A stretch of 64,000 bases of DNA, from the NCBI GenBank assembly GCA_038501195.1, contig JBBPUQ010000002.1, positions 434,001 through 498,000 on the forward strand. The letters are read 5' to 3'. The notes under the pieces are model-generated. The model ran no database searches. It was not told where the DNA came from and saw only the letters and a list, made by a program, of their open reading frames with translations. This stretch comes from Nemania diffusa. Lineage: Eukaryota > Ascomycota > Sordariomycetes > Xylariales > Xylariaceae. This document shows positions 46,701 to 58,495 of the stretch, piece by piece; position 1 is the first letter of the stretch; the number at the start of each line of letters is the position of its first letter. Made by a program: the position numbers and the translations under genes.

Positions 46701-49307
46701 ACATCAACAAGCCAGGATGAGGAGACACATGATGCGTACTCCCATATCGCAACGGGACTTTTCAGAACACTCCAGTCCGAATGGCCCCACAAGCATATGA
46801 ATACGTTGTCGGTAGAAGTTACTGGAGACAGCGAACTGGCCCCTGGAGACATGGCGGAATTCGTATTCCAGGTTCTGCAGAATACACATGAGAGTAACAA
46901 AACGTCGGAGAGAGAGTTTGCGGTGAGGGATAAGATGCTACATACATTGCGAGTTCGTGAACAACCACCAATCCAGGACGAGATGCAGTCGTTGGTCACT
47001 GAGCATTTGAAGGAAGAATCATGGCGGTCGGGGAGGCCTGTCACGCTTGATCACGGAAAGCCAGATATGCTTGATTCCCTGCAGTTCATCGAGGATGCTT
47101 TGCTTCATAGCGAGGAACTCGGCGCCGAAGAAGTCGAGATCGAGACCAAAGCGTGGGCCGTCAATTTCCGCGACGCACTCGCCGCCCTTGGTAGGCTTGA
47201 GGGAGAAGAACTCGGATTTGAATGCGTCGGGCAAGTGAGGAGAATAGGGTCCAATTGTGAGGGTTTCCAGGCAGGTGATCGCGTTATCATGGTCCGTCCA
47301 GGATGCTTCCGTACATCTGTTCGAGGACCAGCTTCACTCACTCTCAAGATACCAAGTGGCTGGTCGTACGAAGAAGCTGTGTCGGCAATCAATCCAGCGG
47401 CGACGGCATTTCATTGCCTGGTGAACCTGGCCCGTCTCCAAAAGGGGGAAAGAATCTTGATCCACTCAGCGGCCGGTAGTACGGGCCAGATGGCCATTCG
47501 CCTCGCAAAGTCGATGGGCGCTGAGATTTTTGCTACCGTCGGATTCGGCAGCAAGAAAAGATTTCTGACCGAAACCTTCGGCATTCCAGGAGACCACATC
47601 TTCTATAGCAGAAACACGTCGTTCGCTCAGGCCGTTAAGCGCATGACCCGGGGCGCGGGTGTAGACGTAGTCCTTAATTCGTTGTCCGGTCAGGCACTTC
47701 GGGCTTCCTGGGACTGCATGGCGCCCTTTGGCAGGTTTGTTGAGCTGGGTAAATCCGACATCAACTCAAACTCGTCTCTCCCCATGGCTTCATTTCGCGG
47801 GAATGTCAGTTTTATGGCATTTGACCTCAGGCATCTCACCTTAACCCAGCCCAAGACGGCAGGGGACCTCTATCGGAAGGTCGTAGATCTCCTAGAAAGC
47901 AAGCAATTAGACTTCCCAACGCCTAGACACGTATTCCCCATCTCGCAGTTGGACAAGGCTTTGAGATTAGTACAAGCTGGTAAGCATTCAGGACGAGTCA
48001 TTGCAAGCGCAAATGACGGTGATCTTGTTCCAGTAAGTCACCCCCTAATCACTCACGGGAATGGAAAACAGGCAAAATCTCGCTGACCTAACATCAAGAA
48101 ACTCTTGCGCGGGGTCACCTCCTGGACATTCGAACCCAATGCTTCGTACTTGATTGCTGGTGGACTTGGTGGGATTGGTAGGTCCATTAGTAAATGGATG
48201 ATGAGAAAAGGTGCTAGGAACCTCATTCTCCTATCCCGCTCTGGCGTCTCCTCCAAAGCAGTGTCTGATCACGTCGCGGAGGTGGAAAAGCAAGGCGTGA
48301 ATATATTCGCACCCCGCGTTGACATAGCGTCAACGGCGTCCCTATGTGAAGTGCTCGAAGAGTGCTCCATCAAGATGCCCCCTATTCGAGGGTGTGTTAA
48401 CAGCGCGAACTCACTGAGCGTAAGTCATCCGTCAGTTTCTCCTAGGATACCACTTTGCGTTTGGGAATCGGACTGACATATGCTCTCTCAGGACACACTC
48501 TTCGACGACATGACACATGAGCAATGGAATATTGCCGTTAAAACCAAAGTGAACGGGTCCTACAACCTCCACAAGTACTTGCCTGACAATTTGGATTTTT
48601 TTATCATGCTCTCCTCGCTTTCTGGCATCGTAGGAAATCCAGGCCAGTGCAACTACGCCAGTGGGTGCACGTACCAGGATGAACTGGCGCGCCACCGCGT
48701 GTCCCGCGGGCAGAAGGCGATCTGTATCGACATCGGGTACATGCTCAACGTTGGTATCGTCGCCGAGAGAGCGAGCTACCGGCGCGCCTTAGAAGTTCGC
48801 CAGGACCTCACACCCATCACAGAGGACGCGTTTCTCGCACTTCTAGACATTTGTTGCGACGCGACGAGGACGATGTCCGAGGATGAGAGCCGGCGTGCGC
48901 AGCAGGTGCTCATCGGCTTCCGTCCGCACGCCGACCCGGCCTCCAACGCGCTTTACTCTCGATTCGCGCGGCCCCAGACCAAGGTTGTGGCCGACGCACA
49001 GCAGTCGGCGTCCGATGACGATGGCGCCCGTTTTCGACAGGCCGGGTCGGACGACGAGAGGCTACAGATCGTGTTACGCGCATTCAAGGCCAGGATTGGG
49101 GCGCTGCTTTGCATTAACCCCAACGACGTCGACGAGAGCAAGCTATTTTCTAACTATGGCGTCGACTCACTAGTAGCTATTGAGCTCCGGACGTGGATCC
49201 GGCGTGACTTTAAGTCCGAAGTATCTATCTTCGACGTCATGGGGCAGAAAACAATTGCGACGCTTGCTAGTCTAATTATTCAAAGGAGCTCAAATGGAAG
49301 AAAGTAA
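40754..49307 (+). CDS. Highly reducing type I polyketide synthase (KS-AT-DH-CMeT-ER-KR-ACP)
   Basis: Thirteen exons: 40754-40924, 40990-41080, 41250-41303, 41377-41777, 41938-42148, 42229-42319, 42379-42535, 42594-43170, 43231-43381, 43436-44432, 44493-48032, 48099-48419 and 48492-49307, giving about 2,525 aa. KS has DTACSSS (about 168-174), [12 protein letters not shown] and KANIGHLE, the full Cys-His-His triad. AT has [10 protein letters not shown] (about 541) and GHSSGE (about 628). DH has PWIQDHIL (about 960) and DTALHAI (about 1156). CMeT has [15 protein letters not shown] (about 1423). ER has ECVGQV and [12 protein letters not shown] (about 1957). KR has [10 protein letters not shown] (about 2165), SSLSG and NYASG. 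ACP has [11 protein letters not shown] (about 2478). All domains look intact except one DH residue (see findings). It would build a reduced, alpha-methylated chain from malonyl-CoA and SAM. There is no thioesterase or reductase, so release must be in trans. Confidence 0.93.
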
Positions 49308-50468
49308 AGGCATGCCCGAGGTTTACTAAAGCGGTTTTCATTCTATCTATGTTCTCATCTCTGCCTTTAAAGTGAGCTAGGTCGCCGAATCGGCTTCTCA
49401 CAATCGACCCCCTTTTCTTACCGGCAAGGTATACTTGGGCGCTGATCATCCCCGTCCCTATCCACGGCACGGCACGGCACGGCCGTGTCTGTAAACTCAT
49501 GTTCCAAGTCCAGGTCCCTAATTTATAAATTATGGTGGAGCGGAATCCGAACAATGATGTATTTCATGCCAGTTCTAGCACCTAGTGTGCCTGAATACGA
49601 CGGGCGTGTTTATTTAATAAAACAAGGAACTGCAAATTCTTTAATATATTGTGGACTTTTTCAGAGGTTATATTTCTTGCGGTCTCACGATCGGTTCCTC
49701 GTTTCAATAAATCGTCGTAGTCGGTTTTGGTATGGCGTACGTGAGCTTAGGTCGCTAGACGTGCTTTTTCTGCCATCTCTATTGTCTGAGAATCGGCTTC
49801 GTGCACCGATCTCGACTAATACCTTGTGATAGTACTGCGTAAGCGTTCAGCCGCAGTGTGTGCGAGTCGAACACCTGTAGTGCCTTCGGTGATCTTAAGA
49901 TATGCGGCTGTTCTGAAAGGTTGATGTGCTCATGGACTCAGGAATCAGGGATGGCCAGGCAGCGTATCCAGTCGGGCGATTCTTCACATATAAGTGTCTT
50001 AGGCCCGACAACAGCCGATTTGAGAAAATACAAAGCTCCCGAATAATCATTGTCGAAGGATTAACTCAGCCTGCGGCTTTCATATCCAGAGTATAACGTA
50101 GCTAACGTACTGTATTCCTTGAATCGTCCCATAAACCCATTCGACATAGTTGTGACCAAGTATTTATCTCATAAGCAGAACATGTAGCATATCGACAAAA
50201 GGCTCCGGCCCCACACCTCGGCCGGCTCGAGTGACCGGCTACTTACCATACTGTAACGGGGTAAGTACCTCACCTCCACAACCTACCTAAGAGTGGCATG
50301 GCGTTACTAAAGCCATTATAAATCTAGGATCATATCTAAATACACCCTTATGAGGTTTGCATTTCGAATACACGTTTAGTCAGATTCAATCACAAAAACC
50401 TAGCTGCTAGCTTTATTCAGAAGCCAATTATCGTGCCAGATACCTTGCCTCGGCCCGACCCACCAGCC
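49308..50468. other. Intergenic between PKS and hydrolase
   Basis: About 1.16 kb. CACGG is repeated four times ending in GGCCGTG (49,463-49,485), and an AATAAA lies at about 49,616-49,621. The 114-codon plus-strand open frame at 49,485 lacks coding character. The distal part is the hydrolase promoter. Confidence 0.5.
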
Positions 50469-51783
50469 ATGAGCCATATAAACCCGGGCCTCATCCTCGG
50501 AGCCAAACGGCCGGACGCGCTAGTGTCAGGATTTCTATTCGTCACAGCAGCCGCATGCATCTCGGCGAGTCTGCTCTGGCGAGCGCCAAGAAGCAGCAAG
50601 CCACCGTATGAGAAGTCCCCTGCCAAGACCATCCCGCCAGCGCACGAGGACCTCCCGTACCCGCCCGATGCGCTGCCCGGCGCGCGCGACGTCGAGACCC
50701 CGTACGGCTCGATCCGCGTCTACGAGTGGGGTCCGGCATCCGGCGAGCGCATGCTCTTCGTCCACGGTATCAGCACCCCTGTCGTGGCACTCGGAGACCT
50801 GGGGCATGAGATGGTGGCGCGGGGGTACAGGGTGATGTTGTTCGGTACGTTACGTTGCGCTACGCTAACAGCCGCAAATATCACCTACACGTCTCTCTCT
50901 GGTCGGCTTCTCCGAGCTAACGCCCCGAATTGAAAATATTCAAAAAAAAAATCACGCGCAGTGCTAACAGCGCCCAGACCTCTTCGGCCGCGGCTACTCC
51001 GACGCGCCAACCGACCTCCCCTACGACACACGCCTCTACACAACACAACTCCTCCTCGTCCTCGCCTCCTCGCCCCTCCCCTGGACGAGCGCCCCAGGCT
51101 TCCACCTCGTAGGCTACTCCCTTGGCGGCGCCCTAAGCGTCGCCTTCGCGCGCTACCTGCCTCACCTCGTGCGCACTCTCACCCTCGTAGCCCCGGGCGG
51201 CCTCATCCGCCCGCAGCACGTCGGCTGGCGCAGCTGGCTGTACTACAGCTCCGGCCTCGTGCCCGAGTTCCTCGTGCGGCCCCTCGTGCGCCGGCGGATC
51301 CGGCCCACCTCACACGCGCCCCCGGCGCTGCGGTCCGCTGAATCTCAAGACATGCTGGCGGCCGAGGGCGCGCGCGTGAACGGCGACAGCGACGTCAACG
51401 GCGGCGCGGCGTTCGCCGGCGCGGCCATCTCGCGCGCGCGCCCGCACGTGACGGTGTCGGCCGTCGTGGCGTGGCAGGTCGACCGCCACGCGGGCTTCGT
51501 GGCGGCCTTCCTGAGCACGATCCGCCGCGCGCCCATCTACGCTTCGCCGGAGAACTGGGCGTTTCTAGCGCGGATCCTCGAGGCGCGCAGGGGGGGCGGG
51601 GGCGGGGCTCGTGCCAGCAGCAACGCGGAGGGGGTTGGCGCCGGGCTGGAAGGGGGCAAGATCCTCGCGGTGCTGGGGCGGGATGGGGTTGAGTTTGTTG
51701 TCTTGGATGGGGGGCACGAGCTGCCCATTACGTCAAGTGCGAGCGTTGCGGCGGCGATAGAAAGCTTCTGGGCATCAAGATAG
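50469..51783 (+). CDS. Alpha/beta hydrolase, N-terminally membrane-anchored
   Basis: Two exons: 50,469-50,844 and 50,978-51,783, with a 133-bp intron (GTACGT...CTAACAG...CAG), giving about 393 aa. The frame is open further upstream only from GTG. Residues 15-38 form a hydrophobic helix (ALVSGFLFVTAAACISASLLW), probably a membrane anchor. Core motifs are LFVHGIS (oxyanion), DLFGRGYSDAP, nucleophile elbow GYSLGG (about 170) and the C-terminal LDGGHELP, whose His (about 372) completes the triad. A Gly/Ala-rich insertion lies before the His strand. The gene is unusually GC-rich. It follows the PKS in the same direction by 1.2 kb and is the best local candidate for releasing or hydrolysing the polyketide, though housekeeping lipase or epoxide-hydrolase-like roles remain possible. 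Confidence 0.8.
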
Positions 51784-54700
51784 AGGCGTGGAGATGATAG
51801 AGTTTAGAATTAAACTAGAAGCGTCCGGGAGATTAGGTCGGCTATATAGTATATGGCGTCAGAGCGCGTCTGATGCTAATTTTTAATCAACTCTAATTAT
51901 GATATTATTAAATGTATTATGATGGCGCTGAGCCGCTGAAGTCATTTCCTAGTCGGTCATGCCTCAACCACTAATATACTTCATAAGAGCGAACGAAGCG
52001 AAAAAGTATTAGTTTGAACTATTATTGTATCAAGAAACATCAATTAAATTCGACTATGTGCTTTAAATCGGTTGTTTTAAGACAGTATTGTCCGCAATTA
52101 CACAGCTGTTGCATAACATGACCTTTACCCCTTAAACTAGAATGCATCTGACATAGGTTGAGCAGTTTAAATGAACCTAGACTAGTGAGCATAGAAACAC
52201 CGACTGGTGCAGTAGATAGTCCCGAGAATCCAAGATTTGGGGAGATCAGCGCATCAGTTCGAGCATATTCTTCGCACTCTAGCGAATGCCGTGCTATGCG
52301 CTGCTGCTAGCGACGCTTCTGGTAACATTCGTGTGACTGGATAATTATTGTTTTCTGTAGTATGAACTAAAATGTCATCCATTTATATTTAGACTTGAGA
52401 GTGTCTAGTAGGACAAGTTTGTATGGGTAGAGGGGTTAATGCATAGGGTGTCTTAGGAGAACAAATAGCCGTATCCAGCATGTTTGCTGGGCCCCTCTGG
52501 TTGCTATAATGTAAGGAGTGGAAATCTTGTTGACGTTGCACCTGGATCTAACGGACATACGAACATAATATGCTTTGTGACGATCCTGAGTACATACCCA
52601 CCGTTCGTTGTACCTTTTACCCACTTGCAGCAAAGTTGTCAGGAGACACACCGCATATTGAGATTGGAGAATACAAGGAACACCATTGTGGGACGGATTA
52701 TTGCCGGTTGGTCCGAGTAAACGGCCTCTCCTAGGCGAGCACCTACTAAAATATGACTAGAAGTGGTCGGCCAGTCTATGGAGCGTTGGGATGTTGTGCG
52801 GAAGGTCGAGAGTAGGTAGCAGTTATCACTGTACTCTAGGTTCTATATGTGAGGACCCTGCCAATGGTAAACAGCATGCGAAAGGTTGACGGGAATGCAT
52901 TCAGTAAAAGAAAAATAAGAGTTGTATTCTGCATATCCATTGCCTCAGCTCGTTGGGTCGTCATTTAGATAATCTAGCACCATGGTCATATATGGAGTGT
53001 CATGCTTAATTCTCCTCAATAAGCGCATAAGATCGTAGATAGATGGTAATGTGGGCTATGAAGCGGGTGATGGTGGTGTGGGTATGGGGAAATTCCGCTA
53101 GTCAAGCCCGTCTAGTCTTACTCGACTTGTTAGTCGGGCAAACTTAGTATCAATCAGTCCAATAGGGAACACATAGACGGGGAATCCTTGCTAGAGCTAG
53201 ATGAGGATGTGGATAGGGGGGCTTGCCAGCCATGCGAACTCTATGTCCCAACTCTAGGGAGTCGTGACACTTGAGCCTGGTTAGACAGGGGGATGGTTTA
53301 GAACCCACGACGCGTGCTATGCCCCTGCTGCTCTTATCCGACTTTGATCGACGTTTGGGTTCTCTGACTATTAGGGACTGAGCAGGTGCAGTATTGCTGC
53401 AGGTTTGGCTACTGTGCGCCTACTATGGTAGGTCGTGAACTGGATTATGTCGATCACAAGCTGCATGCGGGGGAGCCAAAGCGAAGCCACAGATGGGATT
53501 GGGAGAGCAACTCATAACCAAGCGAGACTACTGCGAGTCGGCCCCTCGATCTGCGGGTAAGACTGAGCTAGCACTGAGCTAGACGGGGCGAGTCGCCGGG
53601 CTATCAGTAAGCAGGTGGTGGCTTGCATCGCCAAGGTGTGTTATCACGAGGGAACTGATGCGTTTGTTCTGTCTGCTGAATACATATAGATGTATTATAT
53701 ATTTGAAGGAGAAAAGTGGGAATAGCTAGGCAATTAGGTTAGCGAAGGACAGGGTAGCAGAAGGGACTTGAATAAAGGTTATAATGGCTCGTCATCCCGT
53801 GGCTAAGACGGGCATCTCCCATGATGATCAAATACCTGGACGGTTTGTTGTTGCCACTCATGGTGTCGTTTGGTTAAGTGTGGTTTATATGAGTTCTGAT
53901 ATGAGTATCGCTCTCTCTCTCTCTCTCTATACACAATACTTAGACTAGACACTGTGTAGATAGATTAGTCTGCCGAATAGGGACCTATGCAGCAAACGGT
54001 AGGCTGGTGAGTATGCGTAGTACGCAAGGAGATCAAAGAGGACATTATTATTAGGTTATCGCAGCGGAGGTTCTTGGAGAAGACAAGTGACAAACAGATT
54101 GAGATACCTACCTACTGGAAGACTAAGCTCTGATTGGTGGTTGTGCTGCATATCAGAGGTCTAAGGAGGGGGCCACCCTTGCACTTCCCCGCAAATCTAG
54201 TGAGGGTCTGGATGAAGTGTGACGTCGGCGGGCTTGGGGGATGATGGGTCGTCGCCTATGAGTGGGCAGCCACGGTGCCTTCCCCGGCCCATCTCCCTGT
54301 AAAGCCCACCTTAACGGTCATGTCTAGCGTACCCGGTACCCCATCAGACTCCACGTTTCCGGCTCATTCATTGGCGGATGCAATCCAGCTAATACAGAGC
54401 ACTAAGGTACCAGTATATGTGCCAGTGTGGAGGTATCTATACACGTGTACCTGTACGCGTAGGTACCTACGCCCACTCGTGCTCATAGATGTGGGCAACC
54501 ACGGCAGCATGAGACGAGGGATCGAACCACCACCCATATGATGTTTGCAGTTGATGCTACAGAATTCCTATACCCGTTCGCCTTATTCCCATACTTATAC
54601 GTAGACTATCGAGTGTGTTTAATCAACATCACATCAATCAGCCATCTTCACTTCTACATCCAATGCTTTACCAAGCACTTAATTTCTAACTCATTTGTGA

Positions 54701-55594
54701 CGCCATCTGCTTATCTGTGCAGCGGTTCTAAGACTATCTGGGTAAGGCCTAGAGCTAGGAGGCTTATTTGTTCGCCCAACCAGACCGATCGCCCGCCAGT
54801 CGGCCACCTACCGATAGACCCCAGGGTGCCTACCTCTATCTATACCTTGGGTACCTAGGTACTCCGTACAGGCTACCGGTACCTTAGACTTGGACGAGCC
54901 CCTACCTACATCGCTTTCTTATTCTACCCCGCTCACACTTATTCCACCCCCGGGAATCCCAGCATCCTAACACCCTCCGCCAGCATATTTCAACTCGCTA
55001 TTGATTTAGGTGTTGAACACTACTTCATTTCTGCGCCTATTCGAGTCAGCGAGCAACGCACTCCCTGTCTTCGCCTCTTCGTTCTCCATCTCCAACTGCT
55101 GCCCCCGTCTCTCGTGGTGGCCGTAACCTGTATCAAACGGGAGGGTGCACGTCACACGTCGCACGTCACACGGTTCCTTGGTGGTTCGTACGATACGTCG
55201 TGCCATTCAGCCATACAAAGGACCATCTCTTCCGATTGCTCGTTTCACGAGTACCGAAAGCCCTGGCACCGCCAGCCTGCCTATACTTACTTGCCTATCT
55301 GTCTGGTTTACACATAACACTCCCCCCACCCTCTCTTCTTTCATCAATTCTTACAAAGACTGTCGCGTGTCTGTACAACTATTTCTACAACTACCAACCT
55401 TCATCATCCCACGATTACCACAGCCTCGACAAACTACCACTCCCGAGAAATCGTGCACTCGCCGACTCTCGATTGTGACACTGTAAAGGACTTGAATTGA
55501 CTGCATATTGCGCTGCAACCAAGTTCTACCAAGTTCTACCAAATTCTACCATAGTTCAAATACCCTTTTAGTCACACCTCCCTCTACTTTCGCC
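51784..55594. other. Long gene-free intergenic region
   Basis: About 3.8 kb. It has a (CT)9 microsatellite at 53,911-53,928, several TACCTA-type repeats (common in these fungi) and pyrimidine-rich sequence after about 54,860. The last part probably includes a long pyrimidine-rich 5' leader of the next gene. Small open frames (for example near 54,275-54,858) have no coding character. Confidence 0.5.
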
Positions 55595-56416
55595 ATGTCG
55601 AACGATAACTCGGGACAGTCTGGCGACCGTCGTGGCTCTGTCACCTCGGCTGCTTTCTCCAACCTATTTCACCGTAGCAACTCGGTCTCGGCCGCCGGAA
55701 ATGGTATTGGCACTGGTCGCGAGTCTGTGTCGGCTGCTGCTGCGCGAGACCAACGTCGGAGACTCTCTGTAACTACATTGGGCCTCTCTGGAGCCTCACC
55801 ACCATCGGCCAACACGCCGTTCGGCATTCGGCGAGCCAGCATTTCTACTACCAACTCTGACTGCATCGACGAGAACGCAATTGAGGACGATGAGCCGGCC
55901 AAGGTGCCATCTAACTCCCCCTTCGCCCGTCGCACAAGCTTCGGAGCTCAGGCCATGCGCAATATGCGGACTGGCCAGACCAGCCCAGGTTCCGGTAGGC
56001 CCGCCCCGCGAGCAAGGCGAACTTCCAGTGCCACCCCGCGTCAACCCCCCCTCAGTGCTTCGTCCCTCTCCGCTGCCACTGCGAGGCGGATGAGCACCTC
56101 TCAGGCAAGCCACACACTATCCGCAAGAACACCTTCTGACATGCTTTCCGCTCGCTCAGACAACGGTTACAACTGGACTGAGCAGCTTAGATTCCGTGCT
56201 GAGAGCAGCTTTTCTGGCCAGCGTCCTACCTTTGGTTCTGTAGCCGCTCCTAGCTCGCCTCCTCGCGTTGCCCCTCACCATGACCGTGCGAAGTCCGTGT
56301 CGGACATGCCCGCACCACCACGACAACCCGAGGTCATGAAGCCCCGACAGCCCGAGCGGCCCAAGCCTGACCATATGCAGGAGCGCATCCTCAAAGGGGA
56401 TTTCTATATGGACTGA
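55595..56416 (+). CDS. Ser-rich conserved fungal phosphoprotein-like protein
   Basis: Single exon of 273 aa from ATG 55,595 (CGCCATGTCG context); an upstream in-frame extension lacks ATG support and looks like leader. The protein is disordered and rich in Ser, Arg and Pro. Several basic-serine sites of the RRxS kind occur (RRLS, RRAS, RRTS, RRMS), matching PKA or similar kinase sites. Conserved blocks are RRRLSVTTLGLSG (about 51-63), SPFARRTSFGAQAMRNMR, GYNWTEQLRFRAESS, HHDRAKSVSDMP and the C-terminal HMQERILKGDFYMD. These match a fungal family often labelled cell-wall proline-rich protein, with no established activity. It is a core-genome gene and marks the end of the accessory region. Confidence 0.8.
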   Translation: MSNDNSGQSGDRRGSVTSAAFSNLFHRSNSVSAAGNGIGTGRESVSAAAARDQRRRLSVTTLGLSGASPPSANTPFGIRRASISTTNSDCIDENAIEDDEPAKVPSNSPFARRTSFGAQAMRNMRTGQTSPGSGRPAPRARRTSSATPRQPPLSASSLSAATARRMSTSQASHTLSARTPSDMLSARSDNGYNWTEQLRFRAESSFSGQRPTFGSVAAPSSPPRVAPHHDRAKSVSDMPAPPRQPEVMKPRQPERPKPDHMQERILKGDFYMD

Positions 56417-58495
56417 TGGCTGCGCCACAGTACGAATTGCATGAGAACTGATATGCACGGTTAATGATGACATTTGCATCAAATGATTATATCAAGCATC
56501 CGTCATATCCTCGCCCTGCATTATATCGCCACCGTATTCTTTTATTGCCTCTCTATTTCACCACAGCCTTTCGCTTTATTGGGTCCACAGGCGTTGAAAG
56601 TCAAGAACGGCAAAACAGAAGAGTTTCGAAAGATCCTCCACTCTCGTATCGACCGAAGAGTAGAGGCATGAAAGAATTTGAAGTTGTACCTGCATTTGGG
56701 CGTCGAAAGCGTACCTCTGGGAAAATTTTATGCGCTCATGAGGCGAGCATGGCTGGTCAAAATATTTGACGGCAAAATGGGTTGATATCCAAATAACGGC
56801 AGGACTACAGGGCAAGTCCTTGAACTGGGCTTTAAACTAAGCTTTGACGATTTTTCTTGCTAAGGACAGGGCTTGTCAATGTCGCTGTTCATCTATGTAC
56901 GTACATGTACGATAACGGGTTCGAGGATGTGGGTGATGGGGTTTGACAGCACCTCTTTGCTATACAATATGTCTCTCAATGGGGCAATGTGCCTGGAAGA
57001 GATTAGATAGTATGATGGTGTAAATGAAAGGAAACATGGAGATATATTCCACCACGGTAGCAAACAAGATTGAGATAATGAAATGACCTTCAGACCTACG
57101 CTTTAGATACGGTATATGCTCTAGCAGTCGTATCTCCAAAGTGGCATCACCTAGCTCATCTAGAGCATAGATAAGATGTATAACATCTCGTTATGTGTCT
57201 CTATTGCTATCTCAGGACACGTATTATGCATGTAAACTCTTATCCAAGACCTAGCTAACACGTGTAGGAACTTAACTAGCTAGGTAACCTCAGGTCAGGT
57301 GCCTGTGTCAGAATCCGGGGTAAGTGTGGGCCAGCCCGGTAGTTCCAGTGGCTTATTTTAGCAACACAGTCCAAACATACTGTATTTCACAATCCTGAAA
57401 CCAATAATTGACACGTAGAATTGATATGTGAGAAAGCCAATGAAATATAACCAGAGCCGAAAGGAGATAGTCAATCAAAGCAAAAAGGGAAAGCTCTGAT
57501 AGCTGTGTCGGTCTAGACTTCATAATGTCGTCAAGCTACCTGCGAAACTAAGACATGGTGCACCGCGGGGTCGCTCATCCCTTTGTGGGAGCTCCTTTGT
57601 GAGCTGTGAACCGCCAGGCTGGGAAGGTCTGGCCAATAAGACCCGGGCCCAAGACTGGGGTTAGTGTGTGGTAGAGCTAGGTGCCTAAGCTACCTCTTGC
57701 TTGACAAAGAACGTTCTATGTTTGTTTGTGTGCTTGTATACTGACCACTTGATACTTAGTGCGATACATCTCGCAGCTCTTTTTTTGAGCAAACGACCCC
57801 TCCGTTTAGCTTGTAAATGTACGGAATCGATGTTTTCGCGAGTGAGGCTTATCTAATTGCGGGAATATTATGAGTACCCAGTCACTTGGGTTAAAGATCT
57901 AGTGCCACTTACTTGGTAATCGAATAGTCTATCCGCCCGCATTTGTAGTTGGATGGAGTTTTAACGAGTGGAAAGTGATTTTTTTTATCATCAAGCTATA
58001 AAAGCTTATACTACCTAATACAATAACTGAATTAGTACGATCATTGATTAAAACAGTCCGAGCAAAGACTCGCAGTACTAAGCACCCGCTTCCCATCTTT
58101 TTAACGCCATTCCTCCTAATAATCCCTACGCACTATATGTAATTACTAATTTTTAGTACGCCCATCCCGTTCCTAGCCTACCCAGCAATGACTATAATAG
58201 ATAAAATAAGCCAAACCCCGACGCTTAATAGAGCCAATATGGAGTGTTTTGACTTGTGTTGTACAGCCAGGTAGCGAAGAACTACCTAGCGAAATGTGAG
58301 TGAAGATATATAATAGGCCACCTCGCATCGCAAGAGTAGGAACACACCGTGCTATCGGGCGCAACAATCCGATTACTCAAACAGGTGAAACACTGCGATG
58401 GGTAAGCTTCTAAACCACGGGTCTGTTATCGCCAAGCCCGAAGCGATGATATGTAGTGCGTTGTTCCATGAAATCGAGAGCCGAGGGAGTCGCGC
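56417..58495. other. Long intergenic region, nothing recognised
   Basis: About 2.1 kb between convergent genes. I saw no gene, tRNA or repeat with support. An open frame at 56,464-56,769 has no domain. Confidence 0.5.

Noticed and set aside
49485..49829. 114-codon open frame between PKS and hydrolase
   Set aside because: No domain and atypical residue composition. It lies in the likely PKS 3' UTR and terminator zone.
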